The notes: a model not told the origin generated them from the letters alone. A stretch of 35,046 nt of DNA from Cyclospora cayetanensis (GCF_002999335.1 NW_020312234.1:1-35046); one strand, 5' to 3'. Shown: positions 10,580-21,697, counted from the stretch's first letter. A program made the numbers and translations.

Positions 10580-13500
10580 TCAAGTTTCTTCGTCTTGAAC
10601 GCTCTCTGAGGATGAAAGACACTGTTGGAGAATAAGCCGGAGGGGGCGTATCGCGAAGCCCTCGCCTTTAAATGTGCGATGTACATGGAGGCAATATTTA
10701 AGCTCCTGGTTCAAAATAGAATTGATAGTGTGGTTGTCGTGGAGACGGATGTTCACTGCTTGCTTTGGTCCTATTGCCTGCGGCGAAAGCAGAAATAGCA
10801 ACAGCCAGGGCACCTTTCAATCTCAGCATTCCTCAGTCTAATCTGTGTTAAGCTATGTGTAGGCACTTGAAAGGAATACAGGCGTGTTTTTTGTTCTACC
10901 ATCATAATGGCATAAGGGATGCGCGATTCAGGCAGCAGAGCGTGCCGTGAGACGTCCATGAAGCGAGAACGAATATCCCTCCAGGCGAGCAAGACCCGCT
11001 GAGTTCCCATCGCAAGCGCACAAAGATTATAAAGGAGGATCTATCCTGTAGAGGTGAAGTGTGCACAGTCACAATTCGGCAGTCATCAACGCAGTCCCAC
11101 GCTTGTAGATCAGGGAGCAAACTGAGAGCCTCAGAAGCCAAAGGAACCTTTGTTGTGTGTCTGAGTGAGCATCGTGCGTTTTGCAACTGAGGCAAGATGA
11201 CAGAAAAGTGCCTGACAAATAAAAGCAAACCTGAATATTCCGCTCTATTGTAAGCCTAGATCGACATACTTTTAGATACAGACACGTTCGATGCACAGAA
11301 TACATGTATGAGCACTGAGCCATAACTACTGGGAAGCTTACGAGGAGCTCAATGCCGGGTCCCCGACAGGCAGGCGGGAACTGTCTGACAATAACCTGTG
11401 CGTGTTTTTCGAGACTGTAGGAAGGTACGTTGTACTGCTGCAGAAAAATTCTTCGCGTGGCTTGAATGTACTCATCTGTGGCACTACCCCCCGCCTGAAA
11501 CCAGAGATACCAGGGCGAAAAACGGGCATATACGGATTTGAGCCATCAACGCCACAGTGATGAGACAAAGGAACTGAGTAAGGAGCATTTAAAGAATTTG
11601 GTGGGGGAACTGAAGCAAACAGAATGTGTGCAAGTGTGGAAGCAGCGTGGAGAGCAGCATGAACGTACCGATGTCATCGAGTGCCTGTGCGTCCAGGTGA
11701 ACAAAAGGACAGTCGATAACGAAAAGCATGCCAAGTAATTAAATACAGCAAGCACGCTTTTAACGTGCATGCGGATGCACAACTAGTGGCTTCATCCTCA
11801 TGCTAGAGAACCTGGGCAAGTGTCTATCATTTTAGGGCGTATTCAGCAACGTTAATAGCCTTTCTTCCTGTTTGCGTGCGAGTATATATACGTGTGTACC
11901 CTAATATGAGACGCTAGCTGCTTTTCTGGAGACCGACAGGTCCATAGCAACAACTAGGCAAATGGATTACTGTTGTTTACGCTGAAGAACACCAGCCCTT
12001 CCAAAAGTTTCTCACCTTTTAAGCTGCTGGCCAAAATAATGGTAAAGACGGAGTAAATACCTGACATCGGTAACTGCATAGTGCAACATCTCATCTGTTA
12101 GAGGCCTGAATGAAAAACCGCATTATCAATAGCTGGAGACACGCTTATGTGCCCCCATAAATATTGTGTCTGGAGCTGCATCATCTCAATGACACTAGTG
12201 CTGCACAGAGCCAACAGTGAGAGGAGGGTATCACTGATGTTTGGTCAATGCTTCCGAATAAAAAGACAGGCTGTTACACGAAGCTGAGCGTGAGGCCGAG
12301 AGGTGGAAGGGGCAGGCAGATAAGAGGGCTAGAGGAAACAAGGAGGGAACCTGTGCCTGTGCATAAAGCTAATAGCAGCATACCGTTTACTCCAGTCAGT
12401 GGAGCTTAATTCAACATTTTTGGAAACCCCGTAAATTTTGTGTAGAACATTTCTCAGGGAGTGGCCTCCAGGAAGTCTCAAAGCCTTTGCAGCTTTGCCA
12501 GTGTCAAATGCATTCACAATATGCACTCCAAAGTCCCTCTGCACGGCAGAGTACACACACAAGCTTTTAAGGTGTCACGAGGGGGAGAACCATTTAAATT
12601 CCAGTAAGCAAAGGAAACCACGCGGAGAAGGAGAACGGAGAAGGAGAACGGAGAAAGAATTAGATGAAAGAATGCAAGAATGTATCATTTTGAATCTCGT
12701 GTGCAAACGAAGTGGCGGCAATATTGTGGTGCTCAAGTCTAAACACTGGAGAACAATGCGTTCTTGCCAAGAACTCGGGTGTTACACCCCACAGCAGCCA
12801 TAAATGCGTTTACTGCAGGAATGGAAGAAAAAGTGATTGCTGCGTTTTCCTTGTGCTGCCAGTTAAATATGGACACCACTAGCAGAAGCTTGCTAGTGTT
12901 GAGCACAGGCAACTAGACGGTTTGGTAGAAATGCTGCATTTATCACCTGGAGCCAGATGACGTCCATTTCCGCGTTGTGAATGACCTTGATGATGTTAGC
13001 ATTTACAGTGATTCGATTTAGAATGTGCATTTGTGAAAACATATTTAGGGGGTCTATGACGTAATTGTGGCAAGGAGTGCTGAGCTGAACAAGGCACGTG
13101 AAACCCCTGAAAGAGTAAACGTTGTGGTGCTCCACATCCATCGCCACCGCGGAGTATTGACCTAACAACAAACCGAATGCATCATCTGAAATTGATTGAG
13201 CCTTCAAACGCGTTTTTGAAGAGGCTGCCTACAGGAAAGAAACGCGGCTGCACAGGGCAGCATAAAGCTTATACAGCTGCGGGAGCCCGAGGTTAGGGTG
13301 TACGGCACTGGCTGTAAGCATTGTAAGGGATCCATCTTTCGGTCGAATGCGAGCAGAAGCTTATTGAGAAGCGGAACTTGAGGAGAAGATAGAGGGCCAT
13401 ACATACTGTCTATTACTTCCTGTACCATAGCAGAAAGCTTGGGGAAAGTGTCCACGAGCGCATAGCCTTCCACATCCGGGTACGAGTTCGGGTGTCCAGG

Positions 13501-13977
13501 GCCTGATAAGTGAGACCAGATGACACCTTGAAATAAACCCGCAAATGTGTGCTTGACAAAGGCTCATGCGATGCCGCACAAGCTCGTATTGAAGAAGGTA
13601 CTGTTCAGAGCCCACGAACATGGGGGCTGGCAATCTTGCAGGAGGAACTAAGGGCTATATTGACTCCTCTAAGTCAATGGATCACCAGGGAGAAGCAGAG
13701 GAGTCTTTAGAATTTCCTTTCTGTAGGGGTTCTGAAGAAGTTTTCTTCCTTCTAACTGCAAGAACGCTTCATAGGAAATGTGCTTGACTAAGTGCCTTGT
13801 CTGCGCGTCAACCGGGTGAAAGCAGAGGCCTCCCCTTTTCTCCGGAGGACAAAAGTTGAGGGAAAAATTTAGTATGAAGGCTCTTTCTTTGCCATTCAAA
13901 ACTGAATAGTCCCTGTCAAACGCGTGGTCTACCACTGCAGCCCAAAGGCTCTCAAGCAAGGCGCGAGAGCCCTCCAT
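10580..13977 (-). CDS. RRP6: RRP6/EXOSC10-like exosome 3'-5' exoribonuclease
   Basis: DEDDy-family nuclease of the nuclear RNA exosome, trimming 3' ends of rRNA, snoRNA and other nuclear RNAs. Firm exons: to 12947 (MDVEHH, Exo I; HNAEMDVIWLQ, Exo II), 12538-12384 (RDFGVHIVNAFDTGKAAKAL), 12105-12016 (PLTDEMLHYAVTDVRYLL, Exo III with Tyr and Asp), about 11483-11342 (ATRRIFLQQYNVPSYSLEKH), 10998-10900 (AWRDIRSRFMDVSRHALLPE, HRDC), 10777-10580 (terminal, stop TGA). Junction phases agree: WLQ|RDFG phase 0, SK[R]PLTD phase 2, ELL|RVLL and MM|AIGP phase 0. The acidic catalytic residues and Tyr are all present. The upstream part is less certain: ATG at 13977 has a good context and an in-frame upstream stop; further coding pieces at about 13632-13557 (MFVGSEQYLLQYELVRHRM) and 13499-13268 (PMC2NT-like DTFPKLSAMVQEVIDSMYG) need short introns of about 50-60 nt, and the first junction is unresolved. 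Intact counterpart of the pseudogene 9.4 kb away. Confidence 0.85.
12623..12655. repeat. Short purine-rich tandem repeat in an RRP6 intron
   Basis: A 13-bp unit of the type GGAGAAGGAGAAC occurs twice, followed by a partial third copy. It lies within the intron between the exons ending at 12947 and starting at 12538. Probably a small slippage product. Confidence 0.7.
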
Positions 13978-13979
13978 TG

Positions 13980-15065
13980 CGACATCAGAATAAGCGAAAT
14001 GAAAAATCTATTAAAAAACAAAGATGAAAATTAGCTACTATTTTAATGGACTTTAGGTTTGGATTCCCGAACTTTTCCCGCCTGAGGGGGCCAACGGACA
14101 GACCGCTGGCCTGCCAGGGTTATCATACCGCAACAGAGAGGGTCACCACCTACCCGCTCCGCAGATTGACTTTTAACCGCTCTCAAGGAACCTTGAAGCC
14201 AAATTCTACGATAATAGTCGGCTTATCTTACTTTATGATCCTCTAGTTAGCCCTTCGTAGTCTCAAGAAAGAAGTGGAGGGGGGAGCAGTTTCAGGGCAA
14301 CAGCAGGTCACTGCGTAACTGCGAGCCAGACCATTAAAAGGGGCAACAACTGTCTGCAGTAACCGCTCAAAACCAAATCACAATACGTTTCTGACAATAG
14401 TTGTTTCCTTACACAAGCACCTGTCAGAGGCACTACCAGTACCTGGTGTCCCTCTCGTCCCTTTTGTAGTATATTGGAATGAAGTCAAGCATTCCCCCTC
14501 ACTTGTTGCCCTGCAAACCCAAGTGTTCTTGATGACGTAGTATAACGCCTCGCGCACTCTCTCAAGGACCAGCTGGCGCATATGATAGCTCTCTCCCTCA
14601 AGTCATTCAGCCCAACGGTGCGGCTACCCACGACAGCACGACAGCCACAGTCAAAGGAAGGACTGAGGGAAGTTTCCAGGCCAGTCCAGTACCACTAAAT
14701 GTGCCCTCTGTTGCACTAGTATTTTGTGCAGCCTTATACAAATGTCGCTCCCGCATTAAATAAGACCGCTTTTACAAGCGTCACCCGGGCGCATTCCATT
14801 TTGACGCTCCTCGGCATTAAAACTATAAGTATCCGAAAACAATCGGACTATACAATGAACGTTGCCAACATATCTACTGCAGGAGAGGTAGTGAATTACA
14901 GCAAGCCGGGAAAATATTGAAGCAGACCCGGAGCCTGAGTCTCGCAACTGCCGAAGGGGTTCGGTGCTAAGCCGGTTGGCTTGACCACGTGCTGGGAAGC
15001 CGCCTTTGATACTAAAAGGGCATGAAGGCTATGTGACAGAAACCAGTGGATCGGATGTTATTGGC
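13980..15065. other. Upstream region of the RRP6-like gene, no recognisable gene
   Basis: Presumably contains the promoter of the minus-strand exonuclease gene. Open frames of 60-67 codons on both strands show no known motif and no convincing splice context. Confidence 0.4.
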
Positions 15066-15067
15066 TT

Positions 15068-15718
15068 CTAGAAGCTGAAGAGATTGGAGCATTTCATGAA
15101 AGCCACATAGGAGCCCTCCCCATAACCTCTCCTACTTAATTTTCCCGTTACTCTCTTCTCTATTTGACTGACTGGTGGTAGACCCTTTGTTTTAGGTGTG
15201 AAAATAGGTGAAGATAATATCATGGGGAACCTGTTGGCGGATTTTCTCCAAATGGCCCTGTCCATACAGTTGTACATTTGTAGGAGCCCCAACAAAAAGC
15301 TTATCGCTCGCAATTTCCCTTCATCAACTGGCGAAGCGCAGATGCGGCCTTCCAACGAAAGCAGCGAAAATAAGGAACCCCGATTCTGACGTTCGTGCTG
15401 TGGGCCTAAATGTGTTTCATTAAGCACTTTTCTTATTTGTATTGGGGCTGGTTTACTGCTTTTCGAGTACCCAACCGAACAACTCCGCTTGGCAGTGCAC
15501 TGTAGCGAAGGCCTTCTCCCTACGCTCCTCATCAAAATACATGCATGACAACAGTGCGAGAAAGTGATGCTTTTTGTGCAGTACAAATGTGAAGACCCGT
15601 AGGTTGCGCCATACATATAATTATACCTGAAAATATCGCGTCGACACAGGAGTTTCCCTAGAGCACTGAAGATGATCTGCTTTGCTGTACGGTACAGCCG
15701 TCCAATAGCATGCTTCAT
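15068..15718 (-). CDS. Uncharacterised 216-codon open reading frame
   Basis: Starts at a true ATG and runs 216 codons, longer than expected by chance in the CAG-poor part of the window. The predicted protein is basic and rich in Arg, Ser, Cys and Leu. It has no signal peptide, no clear membrane helix and no motif I recognise. It does not show the Ala/Gln/Ser runs of the genes at 19-27 kb. It may be a real single-exon gene, part of a spliced gene, or chance. Confidence 0.25.
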   Translation of the reverse strand: MKHAIGRLYRTAKQIIFSALGKLLCRRDIFRYNYMYGATYGSSHLYCTKSITFSHCCHACILMRSVGRRPSLQCTAKRSCSVGYSKSSKPAPIQIRKVLNETHLGPQHERQNRGSLFSLLSLEGRICASPVDEGKLRAISFLLGLLQMYNCMDRAIWRKSANRFPMILSSPIFTPKTKGLPPVSQIEKRVTGKLSRRGYGEGSYVAFMKCSNLFSF

Positions 15719-15719
15719 G

Positions 15720-16925
15720 CACGTCGAATAAGGGTACTATCCCTGACTCTATTCAAATATGTACCCCCCTGTGAAAACCTCCGGAAAAAGATCCTATATC
15801 CCCAAAACCCTAACCAACGTATTTTGGACGCTAGCATCGATCCCCTTTAAAGAAGCTGCTCCCTCTTTTGTCCCTTTGCTCCCAAAATCTTAATTGCTTT
15901 TTCCTAAAAACCAAGTTAAGGGTTTTCGCTACAGGATCATCCACAGGATCATCCTCTTTTTTCCCAACCCACGTGGTCCTGGCATCAGGGTAAAGGACAA
16001 CTAGCGTGCGCTTTGCCGCACCCGCCGAACACGCCGAGCTCCCGTCATGGTTAACCAAACTACACTTAGGTGCACTTCGCTACCATAGTTATTTTTAGTT
16101 AAGACATAAAAACAATTTGACTTTCTGGCTAGGACGTTCGCATACAATATTCGTTGCGGAGTAGAATTGACCCAACGCAAAAGAGATCAGCGTTATGCGC
16201 TTTAGGTCGCTATGTTTAACTGAGAATGAATGCAAAGGAGTGCTCAGAGGGCCCGCATTGCTGCACCCTACCTCTCCTTCATTGTGAAAACCCTAAGAGG
16301 CGAGGGTGGGGAGAGTTGGGAGCTTATTTGAGGGAATATCTAGTAACTGTGCTTTAATATTTATGCTGGATGTTGGACTAATTGTCTCCCTGTGTGTGCC
16401 ACTGCATTTAGTTGCTATGCGTGGCCACATGCGAGCGTAGCACTTCGTAGAGGCTTTCCAGCGTTCATCTTGATGGTTCGGGCAGCCCATACTCTGCAGC
16501 AACTCTCATATTCGAACAACACATCAACTAGGCTAATTCTTTCAAACGTACCCCATGTAATTTGGTAGACTACGGCTTTTAGTTTCAAAGAGGGCTTCTG
16601 AAGAAAAGATTTTGTATGGCCTGAAGTTAGCCCTGACCTTGCCTTGTGAGGCCTTCAGTTTTTGCTTCCATCATTCGCTGCACTAGGAAGAGAAAATAGC
16701 AATGCAGCATCCAGCAACCTGCTGAAAGCACTTCCTATTCACGCGTCTGTCCTACTTTAGCCATACGTCGAACCAAGCTGAGCACTCTAAGGTTACCGAG
16801 ATTCATGAAAAGGTGAATCGCATCGATTCCTGGCCTGTTGCACACTTGTTCTGCAAGTTCAATCTGGTGAAACGCGTCGCCGGTCATCTGTTGCATCCAC
16901 TGCTTCCAAATATGCTCGCTTGAAT
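15720..16925. other. No recognisable gene
   Basis: Contains isolated telomere-like heptamers (near 15799 and 16286) but no array. Short frames only. Confidence 0.5.
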
Positions 16926-17074
16926 AGTGGATTCAAACGAGCTCATCTTTACATGCGGAAGTGATTCGGGTGATTTTAGAGACAAAAAGTGGGACAAAGC
17001 CATTCCTGCTCTGGGTATTGTTTGCCCGTTGACTTCCTCCCCCTGTGATGCTGCTCTCTGTCGCCCTTTTGCAG

Positions 17075-17268
17075 TAATGGCTTTGTATCATTCAGATAAT
17101 GAGCCAAATCTGCTGAGAGCCAGTGGTGTCACTGCAGCTGTTGAGCAGAAGTCAGATATGGAGTTATACACACCACATAAGCAGAAAGCCCGATTAACCT
17201 TTTCACAATTTCCCAATGTTACAAAGGAAGATGCATTATTAATCGTCAAATGGAGCAGAAATTCAAAG
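17075..17268 (+). CDS. Candidate exon of an unidentified gene
   Basis: Bounded by a good acceptor (ccttttgcag ending at 17074) and a good donor (AAAG|GTAAGATAT at 17268/17269). An ATG sits at 17077 and the frame is open for exactly 64 codons, ending in phase 0. It encodes a mixed polar peptide (MALYHSDNEPNLLRASG... to ...TKEDALLIVKWSRNSK). The open frame also continues upstream to about 16927. A possible downstream exon starts after the acceptor at about 17486 but cannot be confirmed. Function unknown. Confidence 0.3.
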
Positions 17269-17722
17269 GTAAGATATCATGAATTGCGAATACAAGTTAG
17301 AAGGTGGAAGCTTGCTCGCAGTTGCGATACAGCAATCCTGGCTGCATGCAGTCGACAGAGGACTCAATCTCCGCATAGATCTATTTCTGTCCTTTTAATC
17401 TCATGATTCTTTTTACTCATGCTTCAAGTGTACAAGCTCTCAATACGACTGTGTGTGCTGTGCTTGCCTCTCTTTGTTCCGGGCCAGTGGTCGACCCCAG
17501 TCGTGCATGCCTCCGGCCTCACCTGTCCTCTTCAACCCCTGTAGCATCGCCGCATGCGCATCCAGGCTTCCAAAGCTGCATGACCGTCCGGAAATGGTGG
17601 TCTAGACAACAGCCTGTGGTGTTCGCAGCGTCAGCAAAGCCACCAGACAGAGTATCAATAACAGCTTAGCAAGCAGCAGCAAGAACAAGGAACTTGCAAA
17701 GCCGTCTTTGTCAGTAGCAGCA

Positions 17723-18295
17723 ATGACACCGGGTGCATCAGGGACGATTCCTTGCCACTGGTTGCAGAGGGCCTCCCTTGAGCCGCAGGCCGTCTCCCTC
17801 ACTGGGAAGGAGGGGCAGTACGTCTTGAGAAGGATGACTGCAGCAGACTATCCCGCAGTTCGTATGTTGTTGCCTCTGGTAAGTCGTTGCCAGCTGGAGC
17901 TGGGAGAGGAAGACTTGGAGCAGCTGCTGAAGCAGCCGACCTACATCCCCTTTTGCTGCTACACAGTTGCCGCACCTACGGCTGCATGCGAAGGACAGGG
18001 AAAAGAAGGGGAGCTCTGCGGATTTTGCGAGCTGTACATACTTCCGCATTTAGGGCGTGCGGCAGACGGGCGTCTGGAGCGTGTGGTGGTGTCGCCAGAG
18101 TTCAGGGGAAAGGGCATAGCCACTGCCATGTGCCAGGCCGTCCTGCGTCTAGCTAAGGAACAGCTGCAATTAGGCAGAGTAGATCTCACTGTGGAGAAGG
18201 CAGATGCCAAACATATTTACACTAAACTTGGATTCGAGCCTGTCAGCACCGAAACCCTTCGTTTACAGCACAAACAAGAAGGGGTACTGCACTAA
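17723..18295 (+). CDS. GNAT-family N-acetyltransferase
   Basis: A 190-residue protein in one exon. The GNAT fold is recognisable: an N-terminal beta-strand/helix start (YVLRRMTAADYPAVRMLLPL, residues about 35-54); a strand segment GELCGFCELYILPHL; motif A with RLERVVVSPEFRGKGIATAM carrying the acetyl-CoA pyrophosphate-binding R-G-K-G-I-A loop; and motif B with DAKHIYTKLGFEPV, the usual Tyr-x-x-x-Gly-Phe region. The family transfers acetyl from acetyl-CoA to an amine; the layout (IEdVVV-like strand, A-x-x-x-Y-x-K-L-G-F) resembles small-molecule or protein N-acetyltransferases of the GNA1/plant type, but the substrate cannot be told. Start chosen at ATG 17723 (purine at -3); ATG 17837 would remove the poorly conserved leader but keep the domain. 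A short low-complexity insertion (TAACEGQGKEG) is typical of coccidian proteins. Convergent with the AMP-binding gene downstream. Confidence 0.85.
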   Translation: MTPGASGTIPCHWLQRASLEPQAVSLTGKEGQYVLRRMTAADYPAVRMLLPLVSRCQLELGEEDLEQLLKQPTYIPFCCYTVAAPTAACEGQGKEGELCGFCELYILPHLGRAADGRLERVVVSPEFRGKGIATAMCQAVLRLAKEQLQLGRVDLTVEKADAKHIYTKLGFEPVSTETLRLQHKQEGVLH

Positions 18296-18299
18296 GGGC

Positions 18300-19040
18300 C
18301 CTATCAAGGCAGCCTCGAAGAGCCTCTGGTGGAGCTGTGGCACGCAGGCCTTGTGCAGTCGCCCCTGGCGCTGTACACTGAAACCTTTGTCTGCAAGACT
18401 GGGTTCCATCATTATACAGCAGACTTCGGTCTCGATGAGCGAATTGATCACTATTGCTACCTCGGCTGAGTAACCAGTTGGCTCCAGCGCTAGGAAAAAA
18501 GGCAGGCACGAAATCACCCACATTGCGAGAACTAGATCGTAGATATCATGGCCTAGCAGTTCACCACCGGTACAACCTGATCTCTTGCTTGAAGACTACT
18601 CCCTAATCAGAGAGCCATCGCTGACGCCGGAGCCTCGCTGGTGCGAGCTGATTGCAGGGGGTGGGTGCTGCAGCCCCTTACTTTCGATCGCAACGGCACC
18701 CCATGATACGGAAGTCAACGCTCGAAAAGGGTCCAAGGTGATCAAACTAGTGTTATCGAAAAGTGGTCGCTAGTTTTTGCAGCTAGTTTATCGCGGCGCA
18801 CAACTAGCTGTCCGGGCGCGATATATGGCACACTCCAAGTAGCCGCTTGCGCGCGAGTGGAAATGAGTCCATAAAACAGAGTGTTTGCAACGTCGCATAT
18901 GTCAGGGGAGAGGGATAGGCAGCGCGCAGTGGTAGCAGAAGACAGGGGCGGTTTTTTTCCTACGGGGCCGCCTAGAAGATGCGCCTCCAGTGTCTCTTCT
19001 TTGCGTGGTAATTTCCCCATTCTCTCCCGGTTATGGGGAC
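18300..19040. other. Intergenic region between convergent genes
   Basis: Lies between the GNAT stop and the last recognised exon of the minus-strand AMP-binding gene. Remaining C-terminal exons of the latter should fall here. I could not identify the expected A8 (GRxxDxIK) or A10 (Lys) segments. Confidence 0.4.
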
Positions 19041-19044
19041 CTTG

Positions 19045-21697
19045 TGTACGTACCCCTCGATAAGGCGCTCCATTCGAGGAAGACCCCACTGCCACTGCTG
19101 CAGCCGTTGTTGCAGCGGCCGCTGCACATGCGGCTCTGCGCTGAATGCGCTCCCCTGAACTCGGATCTCCCCCGAGGGGCCTACTTCGCCCAAAATGGCA
19201 GAGCGGAAAAACGAATTAAATTGGCCTTTCGGAGATCCGAAAGCCTCGGCTGTAGCCACACGGCGTCCAAAGTAGCCGCTGCTGCTGCAATTGCTGCTGA
19301 ACAGCAGCACGCCGCCGTCGCCCACCTCCGCCTTTGTCCCCGGCATCTGGTGCCCTACAAACACCCCCTCTTCCGCCTCTGCTGCTGCAGCTGCCTCTTT
19401 CGCGAGGTAGGAGGCTTGCTCGGCTGCCTCTGTAGCGAGACCCTTCTCCTTCTGGAAGGCTACGACGCCCACTTCGGCGACAGAAAACGCGTGCTGCACC
19501 TCCGCAGTAGCTGGCAGCAACCGCTGCAACCTGCAGCAGCAAACAGACACAAGGCAACAAGGTTTCGCTGCTGGGTGCCACTGGTGCAGCGCGCGTGTTC
19601 TCGCCGTCTTCCCCTCGTCTTTCTACTCTCGCCGTCTTCCCCTCTTCTTTCTACTCTCGCCGTCTTCCCCTCGTCTTTCTACTCTCGCCGTCTTCCCCTC
19701 TTCTTTCTACTCTCGCCGTCTTCCCCTCTTCTTTCTACTCTCGCCGTCTTCCCCTCTTCTTTCCGCCCAACGCACCACTTCACAACTGCGGCAATACGCG
19801 CTGCTGGTCTGGCCTGTGACGTGAAGGGGCCCTCACTGACAGAGCCGCTTTCGCCGCTACCGCGGAGCTCAACGGGCACCTGTTCAATCCGCGAGATAAG
19901 GTCACTTTCGTCCGTGCAGACGCAACAGCAACGGATAATCCGGTGTGCTGCAGCAGCTAGTTCTGCAGCAGGAGAAGGGGCCTCAAACGTTGCCTCCTCT
20001 GCTGCGCCAGCTGTCGCTGCAGCAGCTGCACGCTCATACAGGGCCTGCATCGCCTCGGCAGTTTCAAGGTCCATCACAAGTGTAGTAGGGATTTGCTGTT
20101 GCTGCTCCTGCTTGTACTGCTGCAGCAGCAGCTTCCACACTGCACCAGCCCGCGCTTCTGGTAACTCAGCAGCAAGGGCCTTAGCCGCTGCGTCAGCCGG
20201 CTGCTGCTGCAGCGCAACTCGCAGCGGCAGCGGCATCGCCTCTCGCTGCTGCCTGGTGAGCAGGAGCACACTGGCTCGCCGCCGCAACAGCGGCAACACC
20301 ACTGCTAACAGCAGCTTCGACTTTACAACGGCTTCCGGAGCAGCGGCTACAACAGCAGCATCTCCCGGCCGTAATTTTGAGAAGAGCTGCTCCGCATTGC
20401 GCTGGAGCTGCTGCCGCAATGCTGATGCAGACAAAATCACAGTCCGTGGCATGCCCCAGCAGCGGCTCGCATCTAGCAACAAGGCGTAGGAGTTTTCGCT
20501 AACCCTGCCGCTCGCGCTGCTGCTCACACTGCTGCTAACACTGCTGCTCTCGCTGTTGCCAACGCCTCCAGCAGCAAGCGCCTCTCTCAGCTCTCGCAGA
20601 TTTTCCGTCGATTCTCCCCTGAGGCTGCGAATGGGCAGCCATTTGGTGCGAACCGCGAGACTTCGCGTATAAAGGGGCCCTCGCATCACGAACAGCCGAG
20701 CTGGTGCTGATGCTGCCCGCTGCTGCTGCGAGAAACACGCATCCGTTGCGGTGAGAGCTTTCGCGCTGCAGATGCATGCATGCATGCCTAACTGGTGACA
20801 CAAATACTGCGCAGCTGCAGCGAGAGCAGGGTGCACGAGCAGCAACTGCACCCTTGTCTCGGCTAGCTGCTGCTGCAGCAGCCGCAAGGACTTGCTGGTG
20901 GCAAGAAGACTGCTGTTGAAAGCGTTGGCTCTGGTGATGAAGACCTCTCCCCCTGCTTCTTCTCGAGCTGCGGCAAGGGGCCTTGCGACTGCTCCCCCCG
21001 CTGCCGCCACTCCACCTGCAGCAGCAGCCGCTGCTGCTGCCGTCTCTGCAGCAACAGCTGCATCCGGGAAGGGCAGAGGCACGGCGACGCCCCCAATCGC
21101 AGCAACAGCAGCAAGCGCGGCAATGGAAATCGGGGAAACAGGCAGCAGCAAACCAATACGCGGCTCCTCGCTGAGGAGCTCCTGCTCCTGCTGTCGCCTT
21201 GGGGAGATTCCATAGTACTCTAAGGCCTCTAAAATTTGACCAGCGAGGAGCCTGCAGCAGCGGCATGCGCCAACGCACGAGGCGGTGTGTGGTTCGCATT
21301 GCACTCCTCACGAGAGCAGACAGCGAAGGAAGTGGGAAGACCGTTAAAAGCAGCGCGCGATAGAGAGAGAGAGAGAGACTAAAAAGCCTCACGACGGTCT
21401 GTAGGCCTCTGGCTTACTGCTGCATGTCTTGGAGAGAGATCGCGTCGGCTGTTACGCCGTTGGCACTTACAGCCAGGGAGCTCTGCAGCACCAGCAGCAG
21501 CACCAGCACTCAAAGCAGGGGCTTGCGAGCAGCAGCCAGCAAGACAAGACAGCATGCGGCAGCAAAGCAGGGAGAGGGGGAACAGAGGTCACCTCACACC
21601 TGGCTGAAGAGAGTGCTGATTGTTCGTCGAGCCGCTCGTAGAGGAGCCTCTCTGCGGCTACAGCCGCAGCCACCGCAGCAGCGGATGCAGTGCACAT
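19045..21697 (-). CDS. Acyl-CoA-synthetase-like AMP-binding protein, divergent catalytic motifs
   Basis: ANL (adenylate-forming) superfamily; the segment order best recalls ACSF3/malonyl-CoA synthetase. Exon 1, 21697-21600, ends in phase 2 and joins exon 2 at 21251 (AG|G). Exon 2 shows RIGLLLPVSPISIAALAAVA with GGVAVPL (N-subdomain), an A3-equivalent LLLDASRCWGMPRTVILSAS near 20470-20415, then LRPGDAAVV and AVWKLLLQQYKQEQQQQIP. It ends near 19.84 kb. Exon 3, about 19.53-19.05 kb, shows HAFSVAEVGVVAF (A5, Glu kept), VGHQMPGTKAEV, LLFSSNCSSSGYFGR and ILGEVGPSGEIRVQG (A7 region). Canonical ST-SGTTGxPKG is reduced to G, P and a Lys-to-Arg change, and the A7 Thr-Gly-Asp is absent, so catalysis is doubtful. 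CTG/CAG runs insert Ala, Gln and Ser tracts. The donor of exon 2, the true N-terminus (ATG 21697 against a spliced upstream leader) and the C-terminus are unresolved. Transcribed away from the kinase gene. Confidence 0.65.
19599..19764. repeat. 28-bp minisatellite, six copies
   Basis: Six head-to-tail copies of a pyrimidine-rich 28-bp unit (core CTCGCCGTCTTCCCCT on the + strand), differing only at a G/T position within the unit. The period is not a multiple of three, so any translation cycles through frames. It sits between exons 2 and 3 of the minus-strand AMP-binding gene, most likely in its intron, where it is purine-rich on the transcribed RNA. Confidence 0.95.
21361..21379. repeat. (GA)n microsatellite
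   Basis: About eight GA units. In the minus-strand AMP-binding gene it lies in intron 1, where it gives a CT-rich run upstream of the exon 2 acceptor. Confidence 0.8.

Noticed and set aside
15795..16290. Telomere-like AAACCCT words
   Set aside because: Only isolated single copies; no tandem array, so no interstitial telomere repeat can be claimed.
18990..20489. 499-codon plus-strand open frame
   Set aside because: It is antisense to the AMP-binding exons and crosses the 28-bp minisatellite. The minus strand carries ordered domain segments; the plus reading is Arg/Ser/Cys/Leu noise typical of the complement of CTG-rich coding sequence.
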